A stretch of DNA of 64,000 nucleotides from Coniochaeta sp. PMI_546. Its lineage: Eukaryota > Ascomycota > Sordariomycetes > Coniochaetales > Coniochaetaceae. This document shows, piece by piece, positions 10,003-19,328 of the stretch. The notes under the pieces were generated by a model. It was not told where the DNA came from and did not search any database. It saw only the letters and a list, made by a program, of their open reading frames with translations. The stretch spans positions 2,170,001 to 2,234,000 of the forward strand of contig MU271146.1 in assembly GCA_021432605.1 (NCBI GenBank), read 5' to 3'. The position numbers and the translations under genes are program-made. The first letter of the stretch is position 1, and every line of letters starts with the position of its first letter.

Positions 10003-13000
10003 TTACTTCTCTCCGGCAGCCGCCCGATCCCTCAAATCCTCCCACCGCTGCAGGCACTCCATCCACGCCACCGCCCTCCTCTTCGCGCTTATCCGCTTGA
10101 CCGTAAACCAGAACCTCCCGCTGACGGGCCGATGGTCCGAGACCCGCACCTCGTGCCGCACGTAGTCGAGCTGCTCGATCCGGCCCCCGCCGCGGTACAG
10201 CAGCCGGTCGCACCACGCCGGACTCCGCTTCTTCTCGCTCGTGTCGTAGTTGTCCGTGCCGACGTCGTATTTGTAAGTCGGCGCGAAGGTGATGGGCAGC
10301 TCCGCAAAGGCCCGCAGCTTGAAGCCCGGGTTCCGCCGCCGCGCGACCAGGAGCTGGTCGCGCTCGAGGAGTTTGGCGAGGTTGTTGGATTTCACCGCCA
10401 TGACGACGGTGTCGCGGCTCATGGTGTCGATGCGATAGTTCAGGTCGCCGTTGAGGAGGCAGAGCTCGTGGTCGAGGATCATGCTCCCGTCGCCGCCGCC
10501 GATGAAGCTGTCTATCCGCTTGGATTGGTCGCGCTCGACGGGAAAGACGGCTGTTTCTAGGATGGCGGCGAGATCGGCGTGTCGAGAGTTGGCTTGGGAT
10601 TGGCCGGCTGCTAGATGGCAGTTTATGAAGCACAGGGACGTGTCGTCGATCATGAAGCGGACTACGATGGCGCCCTTGTTGCCGTGCAGGCCACCCATGC
10701 CGCGTTTTACTTCGGCGCTGCTGAGGTTGCTGATCCGGTCGCGGAGGTCGGCTTTTACGAAGATGCAGGTAAATAGACCGACGAGTGGTGCGGTGTGAAG
10801 GAGGTGGTAAAGGTCGCCGGACATGTAGTCGTCCAGACTCCGCACGAGGAAGTCTCGCCAGTCACGATACTGGTGGCTCATGCGTTCTTGATCCGAGCCC
10901 TCCTTCTTCTTGGGCTTAAGGAATCGTTTTGCTGTTGCTGTCTTATCCTCGAGGTCGACCAGCTCCTGAAAGCCGAATACTATTATATCCGGTGAACCAC
11001 TGCTCTGGAGGAGATTTTGTATAAAGGTCGAGTCTGACTCCGAATATCTTAGGCTGTTGGGTGTCGACGCTCCGGCATTCCACGTCATGACTAGGGCTTT
11101 GAGTTTCTGGAAATCGCAGTAGTCCGCATCTCGAGCCTTCATCTCAGCCTCAAGCCAGTCTTCTTGTAGGTGGCCGTCCCATGCCCGCACCATATTGTCC
11201 GCGCCGAGGGATACCACCTGGTACCGGTTCAGCTTGAAGCAGCTGGACCTGTCAGGCAATATCCTCACGACAGGGTTATCGTGCGCCTGCCAATCCTTCT
11301 TCACCGCCCAGGGCGTCTGGGTCAAGTCGTATACGCATATCCTGCCGGTGTTGTAGCCCGCCCAGATGTGCTTGCCCACTCCTGCTAGGGAGTTAATTTT
11401 GTACGTACTTATGCTAACCACTTCGAGGCAGGAGTAGTCTGCCCGCGAGTAAATGCTAATCTTGCCGTCGTTGTGGCCGAAGAACACTTTATCTGGGTCA
11501 GATGGAAGAAGGGTACCCGAGGTGATCTCGCCAATATTATCCTGGCATAAAGGACGTATCAAGACCTGGAACTGGGAGTCACCGCCCGAGGTAGGCAGGA
11601 ATACTCTGATATCCTTGCCCGTCACGTACCACAGCTCATCCCCAACGATCATCGAGAATGTATGGCCCCTCGGGACACGGAAGGTCTGGCTTGGGTTATT
11701 GGACAGATTTGGTATTCCCGTGCTGTCAGGTCCCCAGACATGAAGCGTGCCTCCTTCGTCCAGAGACCAAAGTTCGTTATAATGTCTGTAGATCTTGATG
11801 ATTTCGTGGCGGCCGTGCACGGTAGCCTTGTTTGGCATGATACTCTGCGTCGCAATGTCTGCCTCCATGATGTCGCCCATGCTGGTACCTATCCAGACGC
11901 GGGAGCCTTCTTCATCGACATTGGCCCCTGGTATGAAAGATACTGCGGTCCCTTTCGTTCCCTCACCCATTGCGAAGCTCATTAGCAACTCTCCATCCAG
12001 CAAGCTCCAGACGCGAGTCAGAGTTCCGCCGGTGCAGACCTTCTCTCCGCAGACGTCGAATATGCGCGAGTCGTATTTTGTAGGTATCTCGTGGACGCCC
12101 GACTTGATGTAGGGTGGCCTGCGGTTGGTTTTTGAGGTGTCTGGATATGCAGCAGTCACTGTCTGAGCACCGTTCGTCTGTGGTTTCGAGGCAACGCCCG
12201 TCAAAGGCCCTGAGGGCGGCGATACTGAGTTGGCAGTCTCCACAACCGCAGGCGGCACTCGAAATTCCCCTGGTTTCCTGTGGGACACGGTCATGGACCT
12301 ACCATGCATCCGCAGCATGGTCTGGGGAGGCTGTGTCGTTGTGGGAGTCGATGCAACTCTCTTTTGCGGTATGCCAACGCTGTTGTCGTCGTGGCTCCCC
12401 GTATTCACAGCAGGTCTTGGAGGCCGTGGCGGAGGTAGCATAGACATCACGCCGTTGCGGCCCCTGGGTTGGTCCACAGTATTCTGTGGCCTCGCAGGTA
12501 GCGCCGGCCGTACCTCGCCGTTAATATAAGGTGCCACCCCTTTCGACCCTCCGCCCGGTTCTTCTCTCTCCCTCCTCTTGTTGGCGATCGAGTGATGGAG
12601 CGGAGGCGGATCAAATCCCACATGGAAAGTGTTGGCTCTAGCAAGCACTTCGGGTGAGGGTACGGGCGCCGCCTGCGGTCGTGGCCGTGTTGGTAGCATC
12701 GGGGGCACATCATCATCGTCCTCCGGTGTCGCCGCATTGCTGCTGGGCGGACTGTTGAACGGCGACCGTTTGTCGTCCAGCCGGCTCTTTGCCTCCGGTG
12801 TCCGTCCGCCCTCGGCGATATAGGATGCTTTTGACGGGATGGTAGGTTTCTCTGCACGATTGATTGGAGGAGGCGCCGGCTTCTCCCGCTCACGCCTGAG
12901 TTCAGCTGAACGTCGGGGCGGTGGGGGTGAAGGCGGCTGAGACGGAGACATTCGCGGGGATCGTCGTGGCTCTAATACTGGAGTGATCGGACGGCTCGGG

Positions 13001-13515
13001 ATTTTGAAGGGTTTGGGTCCTGTAGCAGGAGAGACAGGTGGTCTTGTGAGCGTGTCCGTGTTCAGGAAATGCGGCCGCTCTCCGACAGCGATGTCAAAGT
13101 TTCCTTTTGGTGGTGATTGTGGCGGATCGAGGGTGAGAGCGGGAGTATGAAGCGCCTTGGGGGTGGTGGCTTGTGGAGAGAATATGGGACGGTATGGTGA
13201 TCGTGGGACGTTGTCAGTCGCATTTGGCGGCCGAAGACCAGGACCGTCTGGCTTATCCTTGTTCTTCATGGGTGGACGAGCCTTGGGCAACATCGGATGC
13301 TCTTTCGCTTGACTGGTCGGTGGTGGTCCAACTCGTGCCCTCTCTGACTGTGGAGTGATGGGCGTAGGCGGCGCCGGAGAAGGCGAACGTGTTCGAGGAG
13401 GAGGAGGCCCAGCTTGAGATTCAGTTGGCTTGGTCATATTCTCGAACCTGGCAAGGAGCGCCGACACGGGTCGAATAGATGAGCCATCTGGCCCATCGCC
13501 GGCTCGTGGCTCCAT
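10003..13515 (-). CDS. inositol polyphosphate 5-phosphatase with proline-rich and WD/propeller-like N-terminal regions
   Basis: A 1170-residue open frame. Residues 1 to about 460 are disordered and rich in Pro, Ser and Arg, with many PxxP-type stretches. About 470-800 resembles a beta-propeller (RIFDVCGEKVCTGGTLTRVW, LWSLDEGGTLHVWGPDS, HIWAGYNTGRICVYDL). About 810-1150 is a complete 5-phosphatase domain: MTWNAGASTPN, FGFQELVDLEDK with the metal-binding Glu, GGLHGNKGAIVVRF, NCHLAAGQ, LNGDLNYRID, FAPTYKYD, SPAWCDRLLY and VSDHRPV. It should remove the 5-phosphate from phosphoinositides or inositol phosphates, acting on membranes in trafficking or signalling. There is no Sac domain, so it is not a synaptojanin type. 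The stop TAA at 10003 is part of a perfect donor GTAAGT; splicing to 9922 would replace the end with 12 other codons, stopping at 9886. Confidence 0.93.
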   Translation of the reverse strand: MEPRAGDGPDGSSIRPVSALLARFENMTKPTESQAGPPPPRTRSPSPAPPTPITPQSERARVGPPPTSQAKEHPMLPKARPPMKNKDKPDGPGLRPPNATDNVPRSPYRPIFSPQATTPKALHTPALTLDPPQSPPKGNFDIAVGERPHFLNTDTLTRPPVSPATGPKPFKIPSRPITPVLEPRRSPRMSPSQPPSPPPPRRSAELRREREKPAPPPINRAEKPTIPSKASYIAEGGRTPEAKSRLDDKRSPFNSPPSSNAATPEDDDDVPPMLPTRPRPQAAPVPSPEVLARANTFHVGFDPPPLHHSIANKRREREEPGGGSKGVAPYINGEVRPALPARPQNTVDQPRGRNGVMSMLPPPRPPRPAVNTGSHDDNSVGIPQKRVASTPTTTQPPQTMLRMHGRSMTVSHRKPGEFRVPPAVVETANSVSPPSGPLTGVASKPQTNGAQTVTAAYPDTSKTNRRPPYIKSGVHEIPTKYDSRIFDVCGEKVCTGGTLTRVWSLLDGELLMSFAMGEGTKGTAVSFIPGANVDEEGSRVWIGTSMGDIMEADIATQSIMPNKATVHGRHEIIKIYRHYNELWSLDEGGTLHVWGPDSTGIPNLSNNPSQTFRVPRGHTFSMIVGDELWYVTGKDIRVFLPTSGGDSQFQVLIRPLCQDNIGEITSGTLLPSDPDKVFFGHNDGKISIYSRADYSCLEVVSISTYKINSLAGVGKHIWAGYNTGRICVYDLTQTPWAVKKDWQAHDNPVVRILPDRSSCFKLNRYQVVSLGADNMVRAWDGHLQEDWLEAEMKARDADYCDFQKLKALVMTWNAGASTPNSLRYSESDSTFIQNLLQSSGSPDIIVFGFQELVDLEDKTATAKRFLKPKKKEGSDQERMSHQYRDWRDFLVRSLDDYMSGDLYHLLHTAPLVGLFTCIFVKADLRDRISNLSSAEVKRGMGGLHGNKGAIVVRFMIDDTSLCFINCHLAAGQSQANSRHADLAAILETAVFPVERDQSKRIDSFIGGGDGSMILDHELCLLNGDLNYRIDTMSRDTVVMAVKSNNLAKLLERDQLLVARRRNPGFKLRAFAELPITFAPTYKYDVGTDNYDTSEKKRSPAWCDRLLYRGGGRIEQLDYVRHEVRVSDHRPVSGRFWFTVKRISAKRRAVAWMECLQRWEDLRDRAAAGEK

Positions 13516-15169
13516 TGACGGGGATCACGAGGGTTCTGGCTGTTATGGAGGTTGTTGCCCGGAACAGCGGTCGATGTCGAGGACAGGGGTCTAGCTTGGC
13601 AAGCGGTGCGGTCCCTTGGCCGTCGGGTCCATCACAACCAGCTCGCAAGTGTGTTCACGAGGGACACAGAACTATGGTATCATAGGGAAGTCGCGGTTGT
13701 GGAGGTGTTGAGTGAGGCGGCACCTCGAGGCCAAAAAAAGATGACGACGGATCGGGTGGAGGGGTCAGATTCGGAGCTTCAACGTTGTCAGGCTAACACA
13801 GGCCGTCCAGTGGTTACTGCAAAAAAGAGCGGAAGTGATGCAGCAAGTCAGACAAGTGCCGAAGCAACAACACGGAGAGCTATCCTGCGTCTGACAATGT
13901 TTCCCAATGACACGTGCGTGCTGGAGTATCAGAGTATAAATGTCAGTCCTTGAAAAGGGAGAATGGAGATCAACATTTTGGAAACCCATGTCGCATCCGA
14001 ATGGGGAAGTGCTGCGTGTTACAGAACCAGAAATGCGCCACAATTGTACATTGCGGACCCCTGTGAGGTCCACGATGGACAGCTGCCAGAATTTGCTACC
14101 AGCTGGCGCCCTCATTGACCTTCAGGACATTGATTTTCTGTCTTTGCCTCGCCGCAAATGCTCGTATATGATCCATATTATGGTGGATTGGATCGCTAAA
14201 GTGGAAGACTTGGGGTCCTACAGTAGGCCTATACGAACAATGCGCCTCAAATGCAAAGGAGAGATGAACGGTTCATGGCGATTGCACCTCACACAAGCAG
14301 TTCGCGTCCACTGGCCTAGAGGTAAGGTAGTATCTGTGCCGGCAATTGTGTACGTGTATGGAGGGTTGTGTAGCCTGTAAGTCGAAAAGACCTACCAAGC
14401 GCTGCTACAGCCACAGCTAGAGCAATATTAGAATCCCTCAAGGTGGTACCAGATACGCATTCAACCTTTGCATTTCCTTATGTAGTAACCGCACGCAATA
14501 CGGTATTTTTGAGCTTTGATCCAGCTCTGTAGTACACATTCCGGGTGTATGTCTAAGGTAGAGAGCACGAGTCACTACAAAGAGGCTAAGGTAACAAGTG
14601 ACTGCTACACTACTGTACTACCTAGGCTGTCGTCCCCCATGGTGTGTGCTTGCCGCGTTGGAAAGACAATTGCTTGCCGACATCATTCGTTCGGCCTGGA
14701 GACCATGTAGAAGCCGATAAATGATTTCTTGACAGGTGTGCAAAAGCGCTCTCTGCTCCTTTCTACGGGAAAAAGGCAAACATCTGCTACCTTAGACATA
14801 CACGTGTACAAGCTGTCTGGCCCATATCCGAGAGCCGTGGTCCCTGCCGTGGTCCCTGCCGGAAGGCACCAACGTTCACTGGCTCTTTCCCCAGGGGGGC
14901 GGGGACCAACAGCCGGGATCCCGGCCTGCCCACAGTATCTTATCGCGGTTGTGGTACAGTACCCGTGGCTGCCGCATGCTCTGTGACGTGACAGGGTCCG
15001 GGAACAGTGGAAAGCAAAAAAGATAGCTGTGCGACCAGACTTCTAGATTCTTATCATCAGGCCATTATCCGCATTCTGCTTCCAGAAAACAAAACTTTCT
15101 CGGCAACCAACTTCTTTTTTTTCTTTCTTAACAACCACCTAGAGGCTATCCATTGACTCTTGTCTAATC
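13516..15169. other. intergenic, 1.65 kb; inverted repeat inside
   Basis: Between divergent genes, so both promoters lie here. Small frames (for example 13940-14380, 146 codons, plus strand) show no family features. The stretch holds a 17-base perfect inverted repeat (14544-14560 and 14787-14803) and a short direct duplication of GCCGTGGTCCCT near 14836-14860. No RNA gene seen. Confidence 0.55.
14544..14803. repeat. 17-base perfect inverted repeat with about 226-base spacer
   Basis: GTGTATGTCTAAGGTAG at 14544-14560 reappears reversed and complemented at 14787-14803 (CTACCTTAGACATACAC). Flanks diverge immediately on both sides. It could be the remnant of a small inverted-repeat element or a chance match; no coding sequence or clear target duplication accompanies it. 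Confidence 0.5.
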
Positions 15170-15773
15170 ATGAACACTGTAAGTTCCGCTGGTTCTTACT
15201 CTGTCTGCCTCTTGCAGCTAACCTCCTCGTCTTAGGTAAAATCATTCTGGTACGATACCCGAAGCACCCATCCGCACAACCGGCCGCTATCGAACTAACA
15301 ATTGCCGCTCACAGGGTGGGCATGGGCACGCTATGCGCCGGTAAGGACCATTCCTAGTCGAATAAATCACCCAGTGTCCCCGCGGCACAATTCTGACCAC
15401 ACCCGCTTTCCACACAGCCGGCGCCGGCGCCTACGTCTTCGCCAAGCGAGGCATCAACGCAGACCGCCAAGCCCGCGTCGAGGAGCAACGGCGCAAGAAG
15501 TCCATGATCGAGTCCCTCGAGTACTCCGACAACGTGCCCAACCGGCCGCTATCCTCCGCTACGATGGGCGGCTCCGGCCCCCCGCCGAACACCCCGGCGA
15601 CAAACGGCTCGCCGGCGCGCACAGACATGGCCGGCTCGCCGAGCTACGAATCGAACAACGACCCGGCTCCGACCAGACATGCGCCCGCGACCGAGGGCCA
15701 GCGGGTGTTCGAGAAGAGTAAATACGAGGCTAGCGTACCGTTTAGGAGCCCGAAAGGCGATCGGTTTTCCTAA
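15170..15773 (+). CDS. small DUF4748-like protein with three tiny exons
   Basis: Exons 15170-15178 (9 bases), 15236-15249 (14), 15315-15340 (26) and 15418-15773 join in frame to 134 residues. The spliced start reads MNTVKSFWVGMGTLCAAGAG followed by AYVFAKRGINADR, that is, a single N-terminal transmembrane helix and a basic segment, then RQARVEEQRRKKSMIESLEYSD and a disordered Ser/Pro-rich tail ending SPKGDRFS. This is the layout of small fungal DUF4748 proteins, probably mitochondrial, whose function I do not know. All three introns have GT-AG ends, with GTAAG-type donors at the first and third and GTACGA at the second. The start is set by the ATG whose third codon touches the GTAAGT donor. 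The first three exons are inferred from splice signals and the family-like N-terminus; the fourth is the secure part. Confidence 0.78.
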
Positions 15774-16198
15774 GGCAGCGACGGGGTCGTCGGGTGTTTG
15801 TACGAATTACGGTGACTTTCTGTAAACGGGGCATTTCTTTCGTTGTTGGCGTCTTCTTTCCTCGGCTAGATTGCAGAACTGAATGAAGGATTCCAGGTAT
15901 CTCCTCTCACTTTTTCGTTCGGAATTGACGGTGGCATATTTACGGCCGTTATCGGAGTGTGCGCTTCTCTTACACTGCCCAATGCCTTAGCAGCCAATGC
16001 AAAAAAATGTCATATGATCAATGTTACTCTTATAACATGACAAAAATCGGATCTCGGGCTTCTCACGGCCTAGTAGACGGCGAGTCATGGATCACCCGAA
16101 GACTACTCAAGAGCTTCGCTATCAGCTTGAACCATCACCCTTGATTTCACCTCGACATGAACAACACGCCAAAACCCAATCCCTGTGGCACGGCCTTA
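15774..16198. other. convergent 3' region
   Basis: The DUF4748-like gene (plus) and the MARVEL-like gene (minus) both end here. Nothing else seen. Confidence 0.6.
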
Positions 16199-17111
16199 CT
16201 AATACCGCGGATGCTGCTGGTAAGCCGGATGCTCACTGACATTAACCTGCAGCACCGGCTTCGCATAGTCATAGTACTGCGGCGGCGCAGGCAGCGGCGC
16301 GACAGGGTCATACGCTGTCAGCGGAACCGACGCCTCCCCCTCGTGATGAGAGGTGATGATGATAGGGTTCCGCCGCTTCGCCTTGCGTCTATGATCCGTC
16401 TCGACGCATGCCCTCACAAACAATACGAATCTCGTCACCCTTGAGCCCCCAATCAATTAGCCACATCATCTTCCCTTTCACACAATGCCAGGCGCCGGGG
16501 CAGGGAAGGGGGAGGGAGGGGGGATACTCACGCAAGCAGCCCGAACAGCGCAGCAGCAATCTTGGTCTTGAGCGCGAAACCCTGAAAGATCTGCAGGTCG
16601 GCGTAGCCGATGATGTCGGAGTCGCCGGAGTTGAGGACCTTGCGGATGTAATCCGCGTTGTCGTCCGCCACGAAGGCGATGCGCGCTATCAGCGCCGTCA
16701 ACACCGCGGCGGCGAGCCAGAAGATGAGCTCGAGCGCGACGTGGAAGCCCGGGTGGACGCCGCGGCGGCCGCGGCGGACGCAGAGGGTTATGAACTCGAT
16801 TATGTCCCAGAGGGTTATCACGAGCTGGGCGGAAACATCAGCGTGATACCAGGCGGAGGAAAGGTAGAGGGGTTGGGGGGGAAACAGCATACAGGAGGCC
16901 CGACAGTGATTGCTATGTCGACTATGGTGTTGTACTCTAACTGTAGCCGGTCGGCTTCTTCTTTGTATTTGAGCGCTGTCGGCACTTCGAGGCCGATTGC
17001 TCCGCAGCAGAGGAGGATGGAGAAGACGCGGAGGATGATCTTGGCTATGTGCCAGCCCCGCGAGACGAGGGGGGTTCCGCGATCGAGGTCGTGGTAGCCG
17101 GTCCTTCCCAT
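16199..17111 (-). CDS. MARVEL-like four-helix membrane protein
   Basis: Three exons (16893-17111, 16532-16824, 16199-16439) join to 250 residues. The order is a short polar start (MGRTGYHDLDRGTPLVSRGW), helix 1 IAKIILRVFSILLCCGAIGL, a short loop with a charged coiled stretch, helix 2 across the first intron (IVDIAITVGPPLVITLWDII), helix 3 ALELIFWLAAAVLTALIARI, a soluble loop, helix 4 KIAAALFGLLAVTRFVLFV, then a cytosolic tail rich in Pro and Tyr (PLPAPPQYYDYAKP). This is the MARVEL-like topology common in fungal plasma-membrane proteins; no function can be assigned. The frame stays open for 107 codons upstream of the chosen Met, to an in-frame ATG at 17432, but that stretch looks non-coding. 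The second intron uses donor GTGAGT and acceptor CTCAAG. Confidence 0.8.
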
Positions 17112-17927
17112 TTTGACTGATGACTGATATCTCCAAGTTTTACTGAAGGAACGGCGGTAGTCCGTCGATTTCGTCGAGAGCTGCTTCTTTGGAGACGGCA
17201 CATTGAAGAGAAGCTCTCGAGGCCCTCGGCATTTTAAAAGAGACCATCGGAGGCCAAGCAAGCTTCGCAATAGCGTTCTCGTTAGGGCAGCCGCTAGATG
17301 GGTGATTTCAGCCTTACTTCGAGCGAATACGCCTGATGGAGGTATGCTTGTGCGCTTGGTGGCGTCGGAGCTGAATGAAGGCCAAGTCGAGATCGACGCT
17401 AGCAACATGCATGGCGCTGGGCTGGACTTCACTCCTTAGGGCTTGCTTTGCGGTGGTGTCTAAATGGTCGTTGCATCTTCGCTATCGGCTGCTAATTGCT
17501 AGGGAGGATGTAAGGTGAGTGTGACTTCGTTTTCAGCATTCTAAACCACTGCAAACGGATTATGCGTCTAGTATGGTGTGTGAGGTAAGGTAGCTTCCTC
17601 TATATCGCAACGCAGGTTGTCCGCTATCAGCTCCGGCCGGAATAGTACTCGAAGCAATATTTCTACCGGGGCTGAAGCAGAATTACGGACATGTCAAAAG
17701 CACAATCATTCCCTAGCTGGTTGCGCTGTATTACATCACAATCTATCCTATCTCATATGCATCCTTTCAAACGTCATCGCGTCATTATCCCATATATCAT
17801 CCAGTCGTCAAGATCTAAGAACCCCTAAAAATCACGGTATATGGAATCGTCGTAGCTCTCATGTAGCCCGTGAGTCCGAGCTATCAACATTCACACGACA
17901 TCGACAGGCACTCAGTTATCCCCCCAG
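17112..17927. other. intergenic; promoter of the MARVEL-like gene
   Basis: Holds the upstream part of the MARVEL-like gene, in frame and open back to 17432, and the downstream part of the Glu-rich gene. No separate gene supported; the short plus frame at 17203-17439 is the complement of the same open stretch. Confidence 0.55.
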
Positions 17928-19328
17928 TCACAACCCAACCACGAAACCAAGTCCGAGAGCTAAAATCCCACCAACGACCACCGTCATCCCAACGCGACCA
18001 CCATTCGCACCCGCCTCGGTGACATGCGTCCGCGTCGGCTTGGCGGGCGAAGTGCCAGCCGGCTTGCCAAGAGCCGTCGATGCCGGTGGAGTCGGCGCCG
18101 ATCCGATCCCGCCGTGCCTCGAGACGCTCTGTCCGGCAGGTTTGTCCGGCCTCCCGTGGCCGCCGTGGCTACCGAGTCTTGATGTGCACGAGACCTCCGG
18201 CTTCTCGCCGTGCTTGCCATCCGGTGCGTGGGGCATGTGGTTCGCCGGGATTGATTTGGTTGGACCGTGTGGTTTCTTAGGCTCCTTGCCTGGGTGCTCG
18301 GGCCTGCCTTTCTCGCCGTGCTCCTTCTTGGGCTTCTCTTCCTTGTGTCCACCCTCTTCCTGCTGATGTGCTTCTTCCTTCTTGGGCTTCTCCTCTTCAT
18401 GTGGCCCTTCGTGTTTTGGCTCCTCCTCGTTTTGCACTTGCTGGTCCTTGTGCTCCTCCTCTTTCTTGGGTTCTTCCCCATGTCCTTCATTGGGGTTCCC
18501 CTCCTGATGTCCTTCCTCCGCATTGTGTTCCTGTTCCTCTTTAGGCTCCTCCTTAGGTGATTCTTCTTTGTGCTCCTCCTTCTCGGCTCCCTCCTCAGGT
18601 GGCTCACCCTCTCCGTGCTTTTCTTCCTCACCATGCCCCTCAGGTCCAGGCTGGGGCACTTCCTCGTGTCCGACACCCTGCTCCTGCTCGGGCTCCTTCT
18701 CGGGCTCAGCTTCAGGTTCCGCTTCTGCATGACCTTGTTCCTCCTGCGCTCCCTCCGGTGCTGGCTCTGGCTCCGACCCCCAGCCGCCCTCCTCCCCAGG
18801 CTCTTGCCCAGTTTCCGCTTGCTGCTCCTCTCCCTCTTCCTGCTCAAGCCCTTGCTCCTGCTTCCCTCCTCCTCCTCCTCCTTCTCCACCTTCTCCCTCA
18901 CCCCCACCGCCTTCCACCTCAATCTCGCCCGCAGGCTGGCCTTCTTCTACCGCCTCCGACCCCCCCTCGCCATGGCCAGAGTCGTGCCGCGGAGGTCCGT
19001 GCGACGGCGGTTCCCGGCTCGGCTGCTTCGGGGCCCCGTGGCCGAAACCTATTGGGTGCGATAAGGGAACGAACTCTGGGAACAACGGCGGGGGCGGGTG
19101 CGGAGGCCGGAACCTCTCACCCGGTGGTCTCTTCTTACCGAACCATCTCTTGTCCGTGCCGTCGCGGTCGCCGACGTCGTGTTGGTCGCCGCCTCCTTGG
19201 CTCTCGCTTCTTCTCCACTTGACGTCGTCGACTTGTCTTTTGGACTCGCCCTTGTCCGAGTCGTATGGGTCGGTGGCGATGACGGAGAGCGCTAGGCAGG
19301 AGCCTAGCGCGATGGCTGAGAGTTTCAT
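17928..19328 (-). CDS. secreted Glu/Lys/Pro/Gly-rich protein, probable GPI-anchored wall protein
   Basis: An intronless 466-residue frame. Residues 1-18 (MKLSAIALGSCLALSVIA) form a signal peptide. Dibasic sites follow (ESKRQVDD, DKRWFGKKR) that a Kex2-type protease could cut. About 110-360 is a highly acidic low-complexity region rich in Glu, with blocks such as EEKPKKEEA and EEPKKEEEHKDQQ repeated irregularly and no cysteines. A Ser/Thr/Pro/Gly segment leads to the C-terminal hydrophobic stretch VGMTVVVGGILALGLGFVVGL, preceded by small residues (EAGANGG) that suit a GPI omega site. So it looks like a wall or membrane-tethered surface protein. No catalytic domain is visible, and I recognise no family. 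The long frames on the opposite strand arise from its GAG/GAA-rich codons. Confidence 0.8.
   Translation of the reverse strand: MKLSAIALGSCLALSVIATDPYDSDKGESKRQVDDVKWRRSESQGGGDQHDVGDRDGTDKRWFGKKRPPGERFRPPHPPPPLFPEFVPLSHPIGFGHGAPKQPSREPPSHGPPRHDSGHGEGGSEAVEEGQPAGEIEVEGGGGEGEGGEGGGGGGKQEQGLEQEEGEEQQAETGQEPGEEGGWGSEPEPAPEGAQEEQGHAEAEPEAEPEKEPEQEQGVGHEEVPQPGPEGHGEEEKHGEGEPPEEGAEKEEHKEESPKEEPKEEQEHNAEEGHQEGNPNEGHGEEPKKEEEHKDQQVQNEEEPKHEGPHEEEKPKKEEAHQQEEGGHKEEKPKKEHGEKGRPEHPGKEPKKPHGPTKSIPANHMPHAPDGKHGEKPEVSCTSRLGSHGGHGRPDKPAGQSVSRHGGIGSAPTPPASTALGKPAGTSPAKPTRTHVTEAGANGGRVGMTVVVGGILALGLGFVVGL

Noticed and set aside
10132-10633. Overlapping frames opposite and within the 5-phosphatase domain
   Set aside because: Shadow frames; the 5-phosphatase motifs are complete in the called frame.
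18267-19222. Long Leu/Pro-rich plus-strand frames opposite the Glu-rich gene
   Set aside because: GAG/GAA repeats read as CTC/TTC on the other strand and give artificial Leu-rich frames.
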